NCBI GenBank assembly: GCA_016213015.1
Contig: JACRCE010000039.1
Span: forward strand, 1-39,157
Direction: 5' to 3'
Source: Deltaproteobacteria bacterium
GTDB taxonomy: Bacteria; Desulfobacterota; GWC2-55-46
DNA: 39,157 nucleotides
The notes beneath the pieces are model-generated. The model was not told where the DNA came from, did not search any database, and saw only the letters and a list, made by a program, of their open reading frames with translations. The position numbers and the translations under genes were made by a program. Positions 7,314-16,311 of the stretch are shown one piece after another (the stretch's first letter is position 1; each line of letters begins with the position of its first letter).

Positions 7314-10300
7314 TGCCGCCAGAGCTTCAGGCAACGGTTTTCCTATGAGATACCCTTGAGCGTAATCAACGCCGTATTCCTTGAGGAGTTTCAAGACCCG
7401 CTCATCCCCTACGAACTCGGCAACCGTCTTTATGCCAAGCCCCTTTGCCAAGCCGGTCATGGCCTTGACGAACACCTGATCCGAGGCGTCTTTATGCAGG
7501 TTCATAATGAACGAGCCGTCGATCTTTATGTAATCCATTGACAGGGCTTTGAGATATGAAAAAGAGGTAAAGCCCACGCCGAAGTCGTCCAGCGAGAATT
7601 TGCATCCCATGCCCTTGAGGGCGTGGACGAATTTTTTTGCGGCAACGATGTCGCGGATGGCCGCAGTCTCGGTTATCTCGAAGATAAGGTTACGAGGGTC
7701 TGCGCCGGTCGTCTCGATTTTAGCTTGTATGAATCGCAAGAGATCCGCGTCGCCCAAGTCCTTTCCGGAAAGGTTCATGCTGAAGGCAAACGCCCCTGCC
7801 CCTCCCTTCGCCTGCATACGCATCGTCTTTTCGATGATCATCCTGTCGATATTGCCGACAAGCTCGAATCGTTCCGCGACGTCGATGAACGCTCCGGGAA
7901 GCAAGACCTCGCCATCGGCCGTGGTCATTCGCGCAAGCGCCTCGAAGTGATGCACGTGGTTGTCGCTAAGGTCGAGTATCGGCTGGAACCACGGTACAAA
8001 GCCGTCCTCCTCCAGCGCCTTGAGGATGCGCTCCTTCCATTTGAATCTGGAGTTGATCTTTTCAATATCCTTGTCATCCGGGCTGTACACGTGAATACGG
8101 TTTCTGCCGAGTTCCTTTGCCCGGTACATGGCGACGTCGGCCCTTGTGAAAAACGTCTTTGCATCCTGCGCGTGTTCAGGGTACATGACCATGCCGGCGC
8201 TGACGTTTACGGAAAAGGCATGGGAACCTTGCAATGTGCGCGACGCCTCGACGTCCTTTCTGAGGCGCTCCGCTATCTTGAGCGCTTCGGCCTCGGACAG
8301 ATGCGGGAGGAATATTGCGAACTCGTCCCCGCTCATGCGCCCAAGCATGGGGTTGGATCCGGTTTGGGCGACGACGGCCTTGTACTCGGCCTCCAGAGCC
8401 GATTGGAACAGTGAGGCCATGCTTGAGAGGATTTCGTCTCCCGTGGCGTGTCCATAGGTGTCGTTGACGTACTTGAAGTGGTCAACGTCGATGAGAAGCA
8501 GTGCGCCGTGTCCTTCAGGCCCTTCGGCAACAATCCATTCGGCGATAAGCTCCATGAAGCGCGCCCGGTTTACGAGAGACGTAAGCTCGTCGTGCCGGGC
8601 AAGATGCTGGAGCCGCTCTTCAGAGGCCATCTTCTCGGTCAGGTCCTCTTGGACTGCCAGAAAGTGAGTTATTGCGCCGCTTGCGTCCCTGACAGGGGAT
8701 ATGACGGTGCTGCACCAGTAGAACGCGCCGTTCTTTTTTCTGTTCTTGTACGTGTCGCGCCAAGTCTTGCCGGACGTTATGGTCTGCCACAACTGATCGT
8801 ACTTTTCCTGCGGCACGTCGCCGGAGGAGAGTATGCGCGGGGTCTGGCCGATCGCCTCGTCCCGCGAATATCCGGTTACGCTTTCGAACATCGGGTTGAC
8901 GTACTCGATATGGCCTTTGATGTCCGTGATGAAGACGATGTTTACGCTCTGCTCCATTGCCAAGTGCAGTTTTTTAAGCTCTATATCGGCCTTTTTATTC
9001 TCGGTTACGTCCCGTCCGTAGACGTTGACGTATTGCTCTCCATGCACCGGAGTCAGGATATAAGAGAAGAAGCGCTCACCGTGGTTTACCTCAAACTCCA
9101 TCTGTTTGTCAGCCGTTGCCGCCTCGGTAACAAGCCGTCGCCAGTAGTTCGAAAGCGGGGCGCCCGGTATCAAACCCTCCCCGGCAAAAAGATTCTGCGC
9201 GGCCGGATTAGCGTAGATCAAGATGCCGTCATGCGTCGTCCTGAGCACCGGGTATGGGTTTTCCAAGGGGAACTTGGCAAGGTTGGCGAGTTTTCTTTCG
9301 GCCTCCACCTGATCCGTGACGTCTTGCACCGTGCCGAACATGCGGACAGGCTCTCCGTTCGAGGCGTATTGCACGTTCGCAACTTCATGCACATATCTTG
9401 TCTTGCCGCCGGGCAGGAGTATCCTGTGATTTATTGAATATGGTTTTTTGCCGTGGAGCGCCGCGTCAACCGCGTCCTTTACCATCTGAGCGTCATCAGG
9501 ATGGACTGAGGAGATAAACGCCTCATAAGTCGCGCCGAATGACCGAGGGTTAAGCCCGAAGATGCGAAAGACCTCATCGGACCAGCGGAGCGTGTTTTGG
9601 GCGACGTTCCAGTCCCAGCTGCCGAGATGCGCGATGCGCTGGGCGCCGTTTAGCCGCGCTTCGCTGTCGAGAAGGGCAAGTTCCGCGGCCTTCCTGCTCG
9701 TAATGTCGGAAAATATGCCTTCAGCGTACTTGTGCCCGGCTTTCGCATAAGTCATGAACGCCTTGTTATGGAGCCAGACCCAGTCGCCGCTCTTTTTTTT
9801 GAACCTGTATTCCAGGCTGAACATGCCGTTATCGCTGATAAGGGCCTGATATGCCTGCTTGACCGTCTTTATATCGTCGGGATGGATGTTGTCGAACATG
9901 ATGCCCGGGCTGTTTAAGAATTCATGAACGGTATAGCCGCTTATGTTTAAGGCCATCGGGCTTATCGCCGTAACCCTCCCCGTTTCATCAATCGTCCACA
10001 GGCAGTCCGGCATGTTGTTTACAAGCGAGCGTAGCCTTGCCTCGCTCGCGACAATGGCCGTATTTTTTTCCTTTACGTTGGCCGTTATCGCGTTGAAGGC
10101 TGTGGCAAGGGAGGCTATCTCGTCGTTGCCGTTTACGGGAACCGGAGCGTTCAAGCCGCCTGAGGCTATCTTACCGGCCGCTTCGGCAAGGGCGCGAACC
10201 CGTGAAGTGGCGCGCCCGCATGAGAAGACGTTAATGAGAATGATGATGACGGCCGCGCTTATAAACGTCGGTAACATGTAAAAGTGCGGTTCAACGATTG

Positions 10301-10433
10301 CCCAAAGGCCGTGTTGTCTTGCCTGTGCGTCCAGCGAGGCATAAGCAAGGGCAAAAAATAAGGCAAAAAGCAGGAATACCGATATAATCGTATATATGGC
10401 GTTTTTGATGAAAACGTGGCGCATTGGCGGCAT
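7290..10433 (-). CDS. Membrane PAS-rich GGDEF/EAL cyclic-di-GMP protein
   Basis: The 1047-residue sensor has two N-terminal membrane helices around a short loop (about 8-30 and 50-68). Then come a HAMP-like segment (about 70-125), four PAS domains (about 130-615), a GGDEF domain (about 625-790) and an EAL domain (about 800-1035). The cyclase signature is RMSGDEF, i.e. SGDEF. Some variants with Ser or Ala at this place are active. No RxxD inhibitory site is visible five residues before it. The phosphodiesterase side keeps FEALARM, EITET, DDFG, KIDGSF, the Glu of AEF and the Gln of AQGYLIGKP, so hydrolysis of c-di-GMP looks intact. The ligands of the PAS domains are unknown. No good ribosome site precedes the ATG at 10433 or the one at 10424. 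Confidence 0.93.
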   Translation of the reverse strand: MPPMRHVFIKNAIYTIISVFLLFALFFALAYASLDAQARQHGLWAIVEPHFYMLPTFISAAVIIILINVFSCGRATSRVRALAEAAGKIASGGLNAPVPVNGNDEIASLATAFNAITANVKEKNTAIVASEARLRSLVNNMPDCLWTIDETGRVTAISPMALNISGYTVHEFLNSPGIMFDNIHPDDIKTVKQAYQALISDNGMFSLEYRFKKKSGDWVWLHNKAFMTYAKAGHKYAEGIFSDITSRKAAELALLDSEARLNGAQRIAHLGSWDWNVAQNTLRWSDEVFRIFGLNPRSFGATYEAFISSVHPDDAQMVKDAVDAALHGKKPYSINHRILLPGGKTRYVHEVANVQYASNGEPVRMFGTVQDVTDQVEAERKLANLAKFPLENPYPVLRTTHDGILIYANPAAQNLFAGEGLIPGAPLSNYWRRLVTEAATADKQMEFEVNHGERFFSYILTPVHGEQYVNVYGRDVTENKKADIELKKLHLAMEQSVNIVFITDIKGHIEYVNPMFESVTGYSRDEAIGQTPRILSSGDVPQEKYDQLWQTITSGKTWRDTYKNRKKNGAFYWCSTVISPVRDASGAITHFLAVQEDLTEKMASEERLQHLARHDELTSLVNRARFMELIAEWIVAEGPEGHGALLLIDVDHFKYVNDTYGHATGDEILSSMASLFQSALEAEYKAVVAQTGSNPMLGRMSGDEFAIFLPHLSEAEALKIAERLRKDVEASRTLQGSHAFSVNVSAGMVMYPEHAQDAKTFFTRADVAMYRAKELGRNRIHVYSPDDKDIEKINSRFKWKERILKALEEDGFVPWFQPILDLSDNHVHHFEALARMTTADGEVLLPGAFIDVAERFELVGNIDRMIIEKTMRMQAKGGAGAFAFSMNLSGKDLGDADLLRFIQAKIETTGADPRNLIFEITETAAIRDIVAAKKFVHALKGMGCKFSLDDFGVGFTSFSYLKALSMDYIKIDGSFIMNLHKDASDQVFVKAMTGLAKGLGIKTVAEFVGDERVLKLLKEYGVDYAQGYLIGKPLPEALAASASISSE

Positions 10434-10873
10434 CCGGTTGACGGTCTTTTAAGGACGCGATGGTATAGCTCACTCAACCGTTTATTATGCCTCAAGATTG
10501 GATTATTTCAAGGGGGCTATGCTTTTTCAGGGAGGAGGCACAGAATTTTAATTGGGGATGAACGCTAAGACTGATGAACATAGCCGATCGACCAGCAGTC
10601 TTTTTTCGGAGAGTGCCGCGAGATGGCAGGAAAGAGGTTATCGGTTAAGGCAAAAATAATCGTCCCCTTAACCTATAATCGCTTTAAGCGCTCAGAGCGC
10701 CTTGAGTCCCTTTAGATACAGCGCTCGTACCACGCCCTTTTCCGTTATTATGGCCGCATGGTTTGATTGCGACCGGTTGTGAGGCTGATGCCATCAGGAG
10801 GAAATTCCAGACGACACGCCAACATCTATGAAATAGTTATAAAAAAGCCCGCAAGACTTGATTCCAATTGCGC
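10434..10873. other. 440-bp gene-free stretch with an mtnA-end fragment and a stem-loop
   Basis: It contains the duplicated mtnA 3' end (10697-10756) and an inverted repeat GGTTAAGG (10643-10650) / CCTTAACC (10666-10673). A small stem lies around GCGCTC-AGAGCGC near 10688-10700, just past the fragment's stop. I find no tRNA, no convincing ORF and no clear promoter for the GGDEF/EAL gene. The part from 10757 to 10873 shows nothing recognisable. Confidence 0.7.
10697..10756 (-). pseudogene. Displaced 3' end of mtnA
   Basis: This 60-base stretch matches 11632-11691, inside the live mtnA, at 57 positions. Read on the minus strand in the mtnA frame it gives the end [20 protein letters not shown] followed by TGA. 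The live gene reads RAPY and then runs past KGL into an unrelated tail. The fragment therefore looks like the original mtnA terminus, pushed away by the MNT/HEPN insertion and now free to drift. Confidence 0.8.
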
Positions 10874-11275
10874 TTATACCTCTTCCCTTAATTTCGAGAT
10901 AAATTCCTTTGCCTTTTTTATCCTCAACAGCACCTCGTCTTCGGTTAATTCAGACGACATCAGAAACGGGTATCTTTCCTCAATATAATATTCCGTTGCT
11001 TCCTGACACAAAACCCTAAACTCCTCAAACCCTACATTGTAGTCAACGGCATAATCGAGCAAGCCCTCCAGATCATGGATTCTTTCCAATTTCCAGCCCT
11101 TGCCGATTAGATACCCTTTGAGAGATTTTTCAATCGCCTGTTGGAGATGGAATGCCGCGCCTCCAGCATCGTTGTTTTCAAGCAATATTTCCGCCCGTCT
11201 TATATCAATATCTCCTTTATGAAACCAATCCTTCGGTAAAAGAGAGGCTCTATTTTTCATAGATAACTTTTCCAT
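10874..11275 (-). CDS. HEPN-domain protein, partner of the MNT gene
   Basis: The 133-residue all-helical protein matches the HEPN pattern of proteins paired with minimal nucleotidyltransferases. Features: KDWFHKGDIDIRRAEILLENND, HLQQAIEKSLKGYLI (about 42-56), RIHDLEGLLDYA, and EERYPFL late in the chain. In such pairs the HEPN protein is the toxin or effector. The catalytic Rx4-6H signature of the RNase-type HEPN toxins is not visible, so RNase activity should not be assumed. It overlaps the end of the MNT gene. An ATG at 11260, with GGAAAAG upstream, is an alternative start and would shorten the overlap to 11 bases. The pair is AT-rich (22 G+C in the 60 bases 11161-11220), unlike its neighbours. 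Confidence 0.85.
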   Translation of the reverse strand: MEKLSMKNRASLLPKDWFHKGDIDIRRAEILLENNDAGGAAFHLQQAIEKSLKGYLIGKGWKLERIHDLEGLLDYAVDYNVGFEEFRVLCQEATEYYIEERYPFLMSSELTEDEVLLRIKKAKEFISKLREEV

Positions 11276-11576
11276 TTTTCGTAATCTCTATGAAAAAATC
11301 ATCTCCCATCTCCAAACGGCCGGACAATTCCACGGGTGTAAGCACCAATGATGAAAACGGCACTTTTTTCCTTATGTCCGATACTATCCGTCGCACGGTT
11401 ATACGCCTGTCAATGGGTCTATCCGTTGTATCTTTGATTATCAAGAGGTCAACGTCGCTTGCTTCATCGGGTGTGCCATATGCGTATGAGCCGTAAAGAA
11501 TAATCTTCTCCGGTTGATAGCGCTCACCGAGCCTTTTTGCCAGTTTTGATATTAGATCGGATAAATTTCTTTTCAT
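11250..11576 (-). CDS. Minimal nucleotidyltransferase (MNT), likely MntA-type antitoxin
   Basis: The 108-residue polymerase-beta-like protein has the GSx10DxD motif in GSYAYGTPDEASDVDLL (about 29-45). Studied members of this type inactivate their HEPN partner by adding AMP. The third carboxylate, usually in a VDLV-like strand, appears as SSLVLTP here. That could weaken catalysis if the alignment is right. I chose the ATG at 11576 because GAGG lies 6 bases upstream. A longer non-ATG reading would run into the mtnA stop. It is first in the two-gene unit, 17 bp after mtnA, and overlaps the HEPN gene. The unit lies between two copies of the mtnA 3' end, which indicates insertion. Confidence 0.87.
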   Translation of the reverse strand: MKRNLSDLISKLAKRLGERYQPEKIILYGSYAYGTPDEASDVDLLIIKDTTDRPIDRRITVRRIVSDIRKKVPFSSLVLTPVELSGRLEMGDDFFIEITKNGKVIYEK

Positions 11577-11593
11577 GGCACACCTCAAGAAGT

Positions 11594-12655
11594 TTACAGA
11601 CAAGAGCATGAAGACGGCTGCGCCGCAAAAAGCCCCTTCAGTCCCTTTAGATACGGCGCTCGTACCACGCCCTTTTCCGTTATTATGGCCGTAACGAACT
11701 TGGCCGGGGTTACGTCAAACGCGGGATTTCTTACCTTTATTCCCTCCGGCGCGATCCGTTTGCCTTTGATGTGCGTAACCTCGCTTGATGCGCGTTCCTC
11801 TATGGGGATGAGGTCCCCGTGCTTCATCTTCAAGTCTATGGTTGACAGCGGCGCCGCGACGTAGAACGGGATGTTGTTCTCCCGCGCAAGCACGGCTACC
11901 GAGTAGGTGCCGATCTTGTTGGCCGTGTCGCCGTTGGCCGCGATCCTGTCCGCGCCGACCACCACGGAGTGGATAAGCCCCTTCTTCATCATCCAGCCGG
12001 CCATGTTGTCGGTTATGAGCGTTACGTCTATCCCGTCCTTATTCAATTCCCACGCCGTAAGGCGCGCGCCCTGCAAAAACGGCCTTGTCTCGTCGGCGAA
12101 CACCTGTATCTTCTTCCCCGCTTCAATGGCCCCGCGTATCACGCCGAGGGCCGTGCCGTACCCGGCGGTTGCAAGCGCCCCTGCGTTGCAGTGGGTAAGC
12201 GCCGTGCTATTGTCCTTCAAAAGACCGGCGCCGTTTGAGCCGATCTTCCGGCATATCGCGATGTCCTCTTGATGAATCAGTATAGCCTCGTCCACGAGCA
12301 GTTTTTGCAGTTGGGCAACGGTTGAGCCGGGGTTTGAGTCAACGACCCGCCTCATCCTCTCTATGCCCCAGAAGAGGTTTACGGCCGTGGGCCGCGTGGA
12401 AGCCAGAAGAGAGCTTATAATCCCAAGTTCCTTGCGGAATGCCTTTGCATCTTTGGTCTTTATCTTCAACGCGCCGATGGCCACGCCGAAAGCCGCGGCA
12501 ACGCCTATGGCCGGGGCGCCCCTTACCACCATGTCCTTTATCGCGCCGGCCACGGCCTTATAGTCTTTGTAAGTGCGGTAGACTTCCTTGTCCGGCAAAA
12601 CTCTCTGGTCTATCATCACTACTCCGGCCTTTGTCCATTCCACTGTTTTGAACAT
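11594..12655 (-). CDS. mtnA: S-methyl-5-thioribose-1-phosphate isomerase
   Basis: The 353-residue enzyme converts methylthioribose-1-phosphate to methylthioribulose-1-phosphate in methionine salvage. It has the eIF2B-like fold with [13 protein letters not shown] (about 45-57), [17 protein letters not shown] with the catalytic Cys, [17 protein letters not shown], and [17 protein letters not shown] with the catalytic Asp. GGGAGA lies about 8 bases before the ATG. The last 11 residues ([11 protein letters not shown]) come from foreign sequence. A displaced copy of the native end at 10697-10756 terminates at KAL. All catalytic motifs lie well before the change, so the enzyme is probably active. 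It follows moeA by 20 bp. No other methionine-salvage gene is visible. Confidence 0.95.
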   Translation of the reverse strand: MFKTVEWTKAGVVMIDQRVLPDKEVYRTYKDYKAVAGAIKDMVVRGAPAIGVAAAFGVAIGALKIKTKDAKAFRKELGIISSLLASTRPTAVNLFWGIERMRRVVDSNPGSTVAQLQKLLVDEAILIHQEDIAICRKIGSNGAGLLKDNSTALTHCNAGALATAGYGTALGVIRGAIEAGKKIQVFADETRPFLQGARLTAWELNKDGIDVTLITDNMAGWMMKKGLIHSVVVGADRIAANGDTANKIGTYSVAVLARENNIPFYVAAPLSTIDLKMKHGDLIPIEERASSEVTHIKGKRIAPEGIKVRNPAFDVTPAKFVTAIITEKGVVRAPYLKGLKGLFAAQPSSCSCL

Positions 12656-12675
12656 TTAGCGCGTCTCCCTGATAG

Positions 12676-13902
12676 TTATTTATAAAATGCCGTCATGTCG
12701 AACGGCTGCACCTTAACCATATCGCCTTTTTTTAAACCCTCGGACTCTTTCGGGACGATTATATAAGCGTTGGCTGAAACCATCGTGGTCAGAAGCGCGG
12801 AACCCTGTCCGGCAAGAGGGGTTACGCACAGGCCGGTTGCGTCAATAGTCATCTTCGCCCTTATGAAGTTGACCCTGCCGGACTTTATCTTGAGGTCTTT
12901 TTCAAGACGGGCCGGAAGCGTCGTCCGCTCTATCTCAAGGCGCCCGGACATCTTTAAGAGGGCCGGTCTTACGAACTGCTCAAACGCGACCATTGACGAT
13001 ACCGGGTTTCCCGGAAGGCCGAACGCGGGCTTGCCGCCTATTACGCCGAAGGCAAGCGGCTTTCCCGGCTTCATGGCCACCTTCCAAAATATCATCCTTG
13101 ATCCAAGCTCCTTTAATACGTCCTTGACAAAGTCGAAGTCGCCCACGGACACCCCGCCGGATGAGACGATGCAGTCAGCCTCTGCAGCCTGTTTGAGCTT
13201 TTCAAGAAGGCTCGCCCTGTTGTCCCTTGCTATGCCGAGTTGGATCGGCTCGGCCCCGGCCTCGCGTACGAGCGCGGCAAGCGTGTATCCGTTGCTGTTG
13301 GTTATCTTTCCCGGAGGCGGGGTTTGGTTTATGTCGACAAGCTCGTCCCCGGTTGAAACCACGGCAACCCGCGGTCTTTTATAAACGAAGACAAAGGGAG
13401 AGCCGATAGCGGCAAGCATGGCCGTTTCGGCGGGACGGATAACAGCGCCCTTTTTTACTGCCACGTCGCCTTTTTGGAAGTCCTCGCCGCGTAACCTTAC
13501 GTGCTCCCCGTGCTTGACGATTGAGCGAATGAACACGCCATTGTCAGGCGCAGGCCCGGTCTTTTCAACCATTACTACGGCGTCAGCGCCCTCCGGCATG
13601 GGCGCGCCGGTCATTATCCTTACCGCCTCGCCTTGGCCGACCGGCCTATCCGGCTTATGCCCGGCTGGAAGGTCATAGATTACGGTCAATCGTACGGGAG
13701 CTTCTTCGCTTGCGCCAAGGGTATCGTTGCTCCTTACGGCGTATCCGTCCATCGCGGAGTTGTTCCACATCGGATTCGGCCAACGGCTGATGGCGTCCTC
13801 TCCGAGCGTACGTCCAAGGGCGTTTTGGAGCTGTACGCTTTCGAGTCCGAGCGGGGCAACCTCTTTGAGTATCGTGTCAAGCGCAGTCTGAACGGGTATC
13901 AT
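12676..13902 (-). CDS. moeA: Molybdopterin molybdenumtransferase MoeA
   Basis: The 408-residue protein inserts molybdate into adenylylated molybdopterin, the last common step of molybdenum-cofactor synthesis. Motifs: NNSAMDGYAVRSNDT (about 46-60), IMTGAPMPEGADAVVMVE, VVSTGDELV, KITNSNGYTLAALV, and SSGGVSVGDFDFVK. KPGKPLAFG and FGLPGNPVSS follow, and then the small C-terminal beta domain. It matches the full MoeA length and has no fused extra domain. It lies between slt and mtnA on the same strand. Probable molybdoenzyme targets are not in this window. Confidence 0.95.
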   Translation of the reverse strand: MIPVQTALDTILKEVAPLGLESVQLQNALGRTLGEDAISRWPNPMWNNSAMDGYAVRSNDTLGASEEAPVRLTVIYDLPAGHKPDRPVGQGEAVRIMTGAPMPEGADAVVMVEKTGPAPDNGVFIRSIVKHGEHVRLRGEDFQKGDVAVKKGAVIRPAETAMLAAIGSPFVFVYKRPRVAVVSTGDELVDINQTPPPGKITNSNGYTLAALVREAGAEPIQLGIARDNRASLLEKLKQAAEADCIVSSGGVSVGDFDFVKDVLKELGSRMIFWKVAMKPGKPLAFGVIGGKPAFGLPGNPVSSMVAFEQFVRPALLKMSGRLEIERTTLPARLEKDLKIKSGRVNFIRAKMTIDATGLCVTPLAGQGSALLTTMVSANAYIIVPKESEGLKKGDMVKVQPFDMTAFYK

Positions 13903-13959
13903 AGCGTGTTATCTTCCTATCACAGGTTCTTTGGAGTACTGTTCAAGATACCATTTTTG

Positions 13960-14002
13960 AAAAAAACCGCAAGGGTTATACAGCCCTGCCCTACAACCCT
14001 TG
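13960..14002 (-). terminator. Possible intrinsic terminator after slt
   Basis: On the minus strand, CAAGGGTT (14002-13995) pairs with AACCCTTG (13977-13970). Three bases later comes a run of seven T (13966-13960). The slt stop codon is inside the loop side of the stem. The loop is 17 bases and the T run is offset, so it may be leaky and let moeA and mtnA be read through. Confidence 0.5.
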
Positions 14003-16123
14003 TCCCGCCTCAGGCCGTTTCCCTTCATTGCCCGCCAGATGCGCGCCTGAAACGGAGGCAGGCTGCAGGTATGCGTCGTAGCTGCCGAGCACGCGCTTGA
14101 CGTAGTTGCGCGTCTCCGCATAAGGGATTGATTCGACGAACTCATCAGGCTCTTCGGGCAGTTTTTTCATCCATTTTTCAACTGCGGTCGGCCCCGCGTT
14201 ATAGGCCGCTATTGCAAGGTGGAGCTTGTTGTCGAATCTTTCGAGCAGGCGCGCAAGGTACCATGAGCCGAAGCGGACGCTCGTCATGGGGTCGAATAAC
14301 CATGCCTCGTCAAATCCTTTTATCCCTTTGCCTTTAGCGATAAGTCTGCCGGTCGCGGGCATTATCTGCATCATGCCGAGCGCGCCGGCTCCGGAGATTG
14401 CCACGCGGTTGAATTCGCTCTCCTCTCGCGCCACCGCCGCGACGAGATAGGCGTCAACGCCAAGCTCTGCCGGGGCGTCCTTTATCATCTCGACCACTTG
14501 AGGCGGATAGGCAAGATGCGCGTCCATGACGCGGACGTCTCTTTTAGCGGCCGTTGCGTATCTTTTATACGAGGCAAGGGCGCGGTAATAGTCCTCGGCC
14601 TCATAGAAGAGAGCGGAAACCTCCCTGAGCGCGTCCGGCGAAGCGGCTGAGCGTTTGGCCAGCAGGGCGATCTCGGCGGACGCATCCTCTTTTAGGCCGA
14701 GGACGAGGAGTTCTTTGATCGTCTCGTAACGAACGTCGTTTGAAAGTGAAATGACGCTTGGCGAAGCCTGTATCGCGGGGGCCTCAAACGCCTGCTCCGA
14801 TAAGGCAACGGGCAAGGCGGCGGACAACGGAGCCGCGCCGGCGGGAAGGGCCGCAAGGCGCATCTTGGCCAATCGGCAATAATACGGACTGTCCGAACGG
14901 CATAAGCCGTTGTATAGTTTCAACGCCTCGTCGAACCGGGCGGCCGCCTCAAGCGCCCTTGCCAGCCAGTATGCGCTTCGCGCCTCGCGGCCCGCCTCGG
15001 AAAACATCTTTTCAGCCGTTGTCAACTCGCCGGCGCGCAATGAGGCCCAGCCCAGCGCCCAGAGCGCCTCAGCGCGATGAGCACCCGAGGCAAACCCGTC
15101 AACGACCTTTTTGTATTTTTGAGCGGCCTTGGCCGGATTATTGTCTTCCTCATAAGCGCGTCCCATGAGTAAAAGCGCCTTTGCATGTTCCTCTGATTTC
15201 GGAGATTTGCCGCTCAATTGCTCAAGGAGGCTTTCAGCCTCAACGGTCTTATCCTGACGCACAAGCGCGACCATCAGCTTATACCGCGCCTGTGCCTCGA
15301 ACTCAACGACGTGCCTTGCGGTAAGGAACGTCTTTAGTTCGCGTTCAGCCTCGACGTAGCGTTTAAGCCGCATGAGGCAATCGACGAGCTTGAGAGTCGC
15401 CTGTTCGCGGCGTTTCCCGTCCTTTAAGCCGCGTATCTCGTCGTATCTTTTTGCCGCGTCCGCATAGCGGGATGCGGCAAAAAGCGCGTCCGTTGCCGTG
15501 ATGCTTTCGTCCTCCGTAAGGACAATGGCCTCAGCCCAGCCTTTTTGAGCCGCCAGCTTGGTTGTCCTCTGTGCCGCGACGTCATCGGGATAGGCCGTAA
15601 GCGCCCTTTTTGCGATCTCTTGAGCAGCCCGCGGCTCGCTTAATTCAACCGACAGATACATGGCCTTATAGAGCGCCTCCGGGGTAAATGCGTCATGGGG
15701 GTTGTCAGAGGCATAAGCAAGAAACACGCCTCTTGCCTCAGAGAGCCGTCCCAAGCGCATAAGCAACCCGGCGCGCCTCTTTCGAGAGAGCGGGACAAGG
15801 GCTGAGCCGCCGTAGTCTTTTAATATTATTTCATGGAGAATAAGGGCCGATTCAAGGGAGCCTTTTTTTTCATGAACAACGGCAAGGTTGAAAAGCGCAT
15901 AGTCCCTGACAAGCTGCCCGGTTGACGCCTCGTTGAGGAATATCTCGGCCTCGTCAAGACGGTCTTGGGAGGCCGCGTTCATGCCAAGTAGAAACGCCTC
16001 GCGTGTTGATATGCCCATTTGCGCGTCCTGCAAGGGAGGCTGGGGCACACGGGCAACGCAAGAGGATAAGGCGAGGGCCGTCAGCGCGGCGGATAATAGG
16101 TTCAACGCTTTTTTACCGTTCAT
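13991..16123 (-). CDS. Lipoprotein soluble-lytic-transglycosylase-like murein hydrolase with TPR repeats
   Basis: The 710-residue protein starts with a lipoprotein signal: MNGKK, a hydrophobic stretch, and a lipobox LSSC near residue 22. It should be anchored in an envelope membrane facing the periplasm. A long helical TPR-like region (about 45-480) precedes an SLT domain (about 545-690). In that domain AREESEFN supplies the catalytic Glu. GAGALGMMQIMPATG, AIAAYNAGPTAVEKW and PYAETRNYVKRVL are the family's conserved blocks. It cleaves peptidoglycan glycan strands to 1,6-anhydromuropeptides during wall turnover. The TPR part may bind partners. The start has no clear ribosome site, and the promoter -10 lies only seven bases before the ATG. 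Confidence 0.93.
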   Translation of the reverse strand: MNGKKALNLLSAALTALALSSCVARVPQPPLQDAQMGISTREAFLLGMNAASQDRLDEAEIFLNEASTGQLVRDYALFNLAVVHEKKGSLESALILHEIILKDYGGSALVPLSRKRRAGLLMRLGRLSEARGVFLAYASDNPHDAFTPEALYKAMYLSVELSEPRAAQEIAKRALTAYPDDVAAQRTTKLAAQKGWAEAIVLTEDESITATDALFAASRYADAAKRYDEIRGLKDGKRREQATLKLVDCLMRLKRYVEAERELKTFLTARHVVEFEAQARYKLMVALVRQDKTVEAESLLEQLSGKSPKSEEHAKALLLMGRAYEEDNNPAKAAQKYKKVVDGFASGAHRAEALWALGWASLRAGELTTAEKMFSEAGREARSAYWLARALEAAARFDEALKLYNGLCRSDSPYYCRLAKMRLAALPAGAAPLSAALPVALSEQAFEAPAIQASPSVISLSNDVRYETIKELLVLGLKEDASAEIALLAKRSAASPDALREVSALFYEAEDYYRALASYKRYATAAKRDVRVMDAHLAYPPQVVEMIKDAPAELGVDAYLVAAVAREESEFNRVAISGAGALGMMQIMPATGRLIAKGKGIKGFDEAWLFDPMTSVRFGSWYLARLLERFDNKLHLAIAAYNAGPTAVEKWMKKLPEEPDEFVESIPYAETRNYVKRVLGSYDAYLQPASVSGAHLAGNEGKRPEAGQGL

Positions 16124-16130
16124 GCGGGAT

Positions 16131-16160
16131 ATTATATAATACGCGGCGGCAGATATTCAA
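16131..16160 (-). promoter_or_regulatory. Possible promoter of slt, giving a near-leaderless transcript
   Basis: On the minus strand, TTGAAT (16155-16160) is followed after 18 bases by TATAAT (16131-16136), part of the palindrome ATTATATAAT. The first base of the start codon is at 16123, so transcription would begin at about the start codon. Confidence 0.45.
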
Positions 16161-16165
16161 TAAAT

Positions 16166-16230
16166 ACCGTGAACCGTGATCGTGTCCGTGAAAAAGAGAA
16201 ATCTTTTACGATTCACGGCATTACCACGGT
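16166..16230. repeat. CCGTGA hairpin repeat, copy 1
   Basis: ACCGTGAACCGTGATCG is followed by CCGTGA, an A-rich loop with AAATCTTTTA, and the complementary CGATTCACGG and ACCACGGT. It can fold into a long imperfect hairpin. Related units occur at 17476-17549, 20264-20310 and 26994-27050, always at gene junctions. It lies between the divergent slt and receiver genes. Confidence 0.7.
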
Positions 16231-16311
16231 ACAGCAGCCAAAAAGCCTTGACTTTACGGGCTATCAAGTGTAAGTTTGTCAGCATGGACGACTGTATAAA
16301 GGGGAGGGCTG

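Noticed and set aside
7290-7450. Degenerate EAL active site because AEGVE reads AEFVG
   Set aside because: The catalytic Glu is the first one of the motif and is kept. Counting 36 residues from the KID lysine and 20 more to the AQG glutamine gives the expected residues.
7623-9437. Long plus-strand open frames (263 and 329 residues) opposite the GGDEF/EAL gene
   Set aside because: They are antisense to a gene with intact domains throughout, and their translations show no family motifs. They arise from codon bias in G+C-rich DNA.
10434-10696. tRNA or small RNA gene
   Set aside because: No cloverleaf or T-loop consensus is visible. Only one 8-bp stem without a T run is present.
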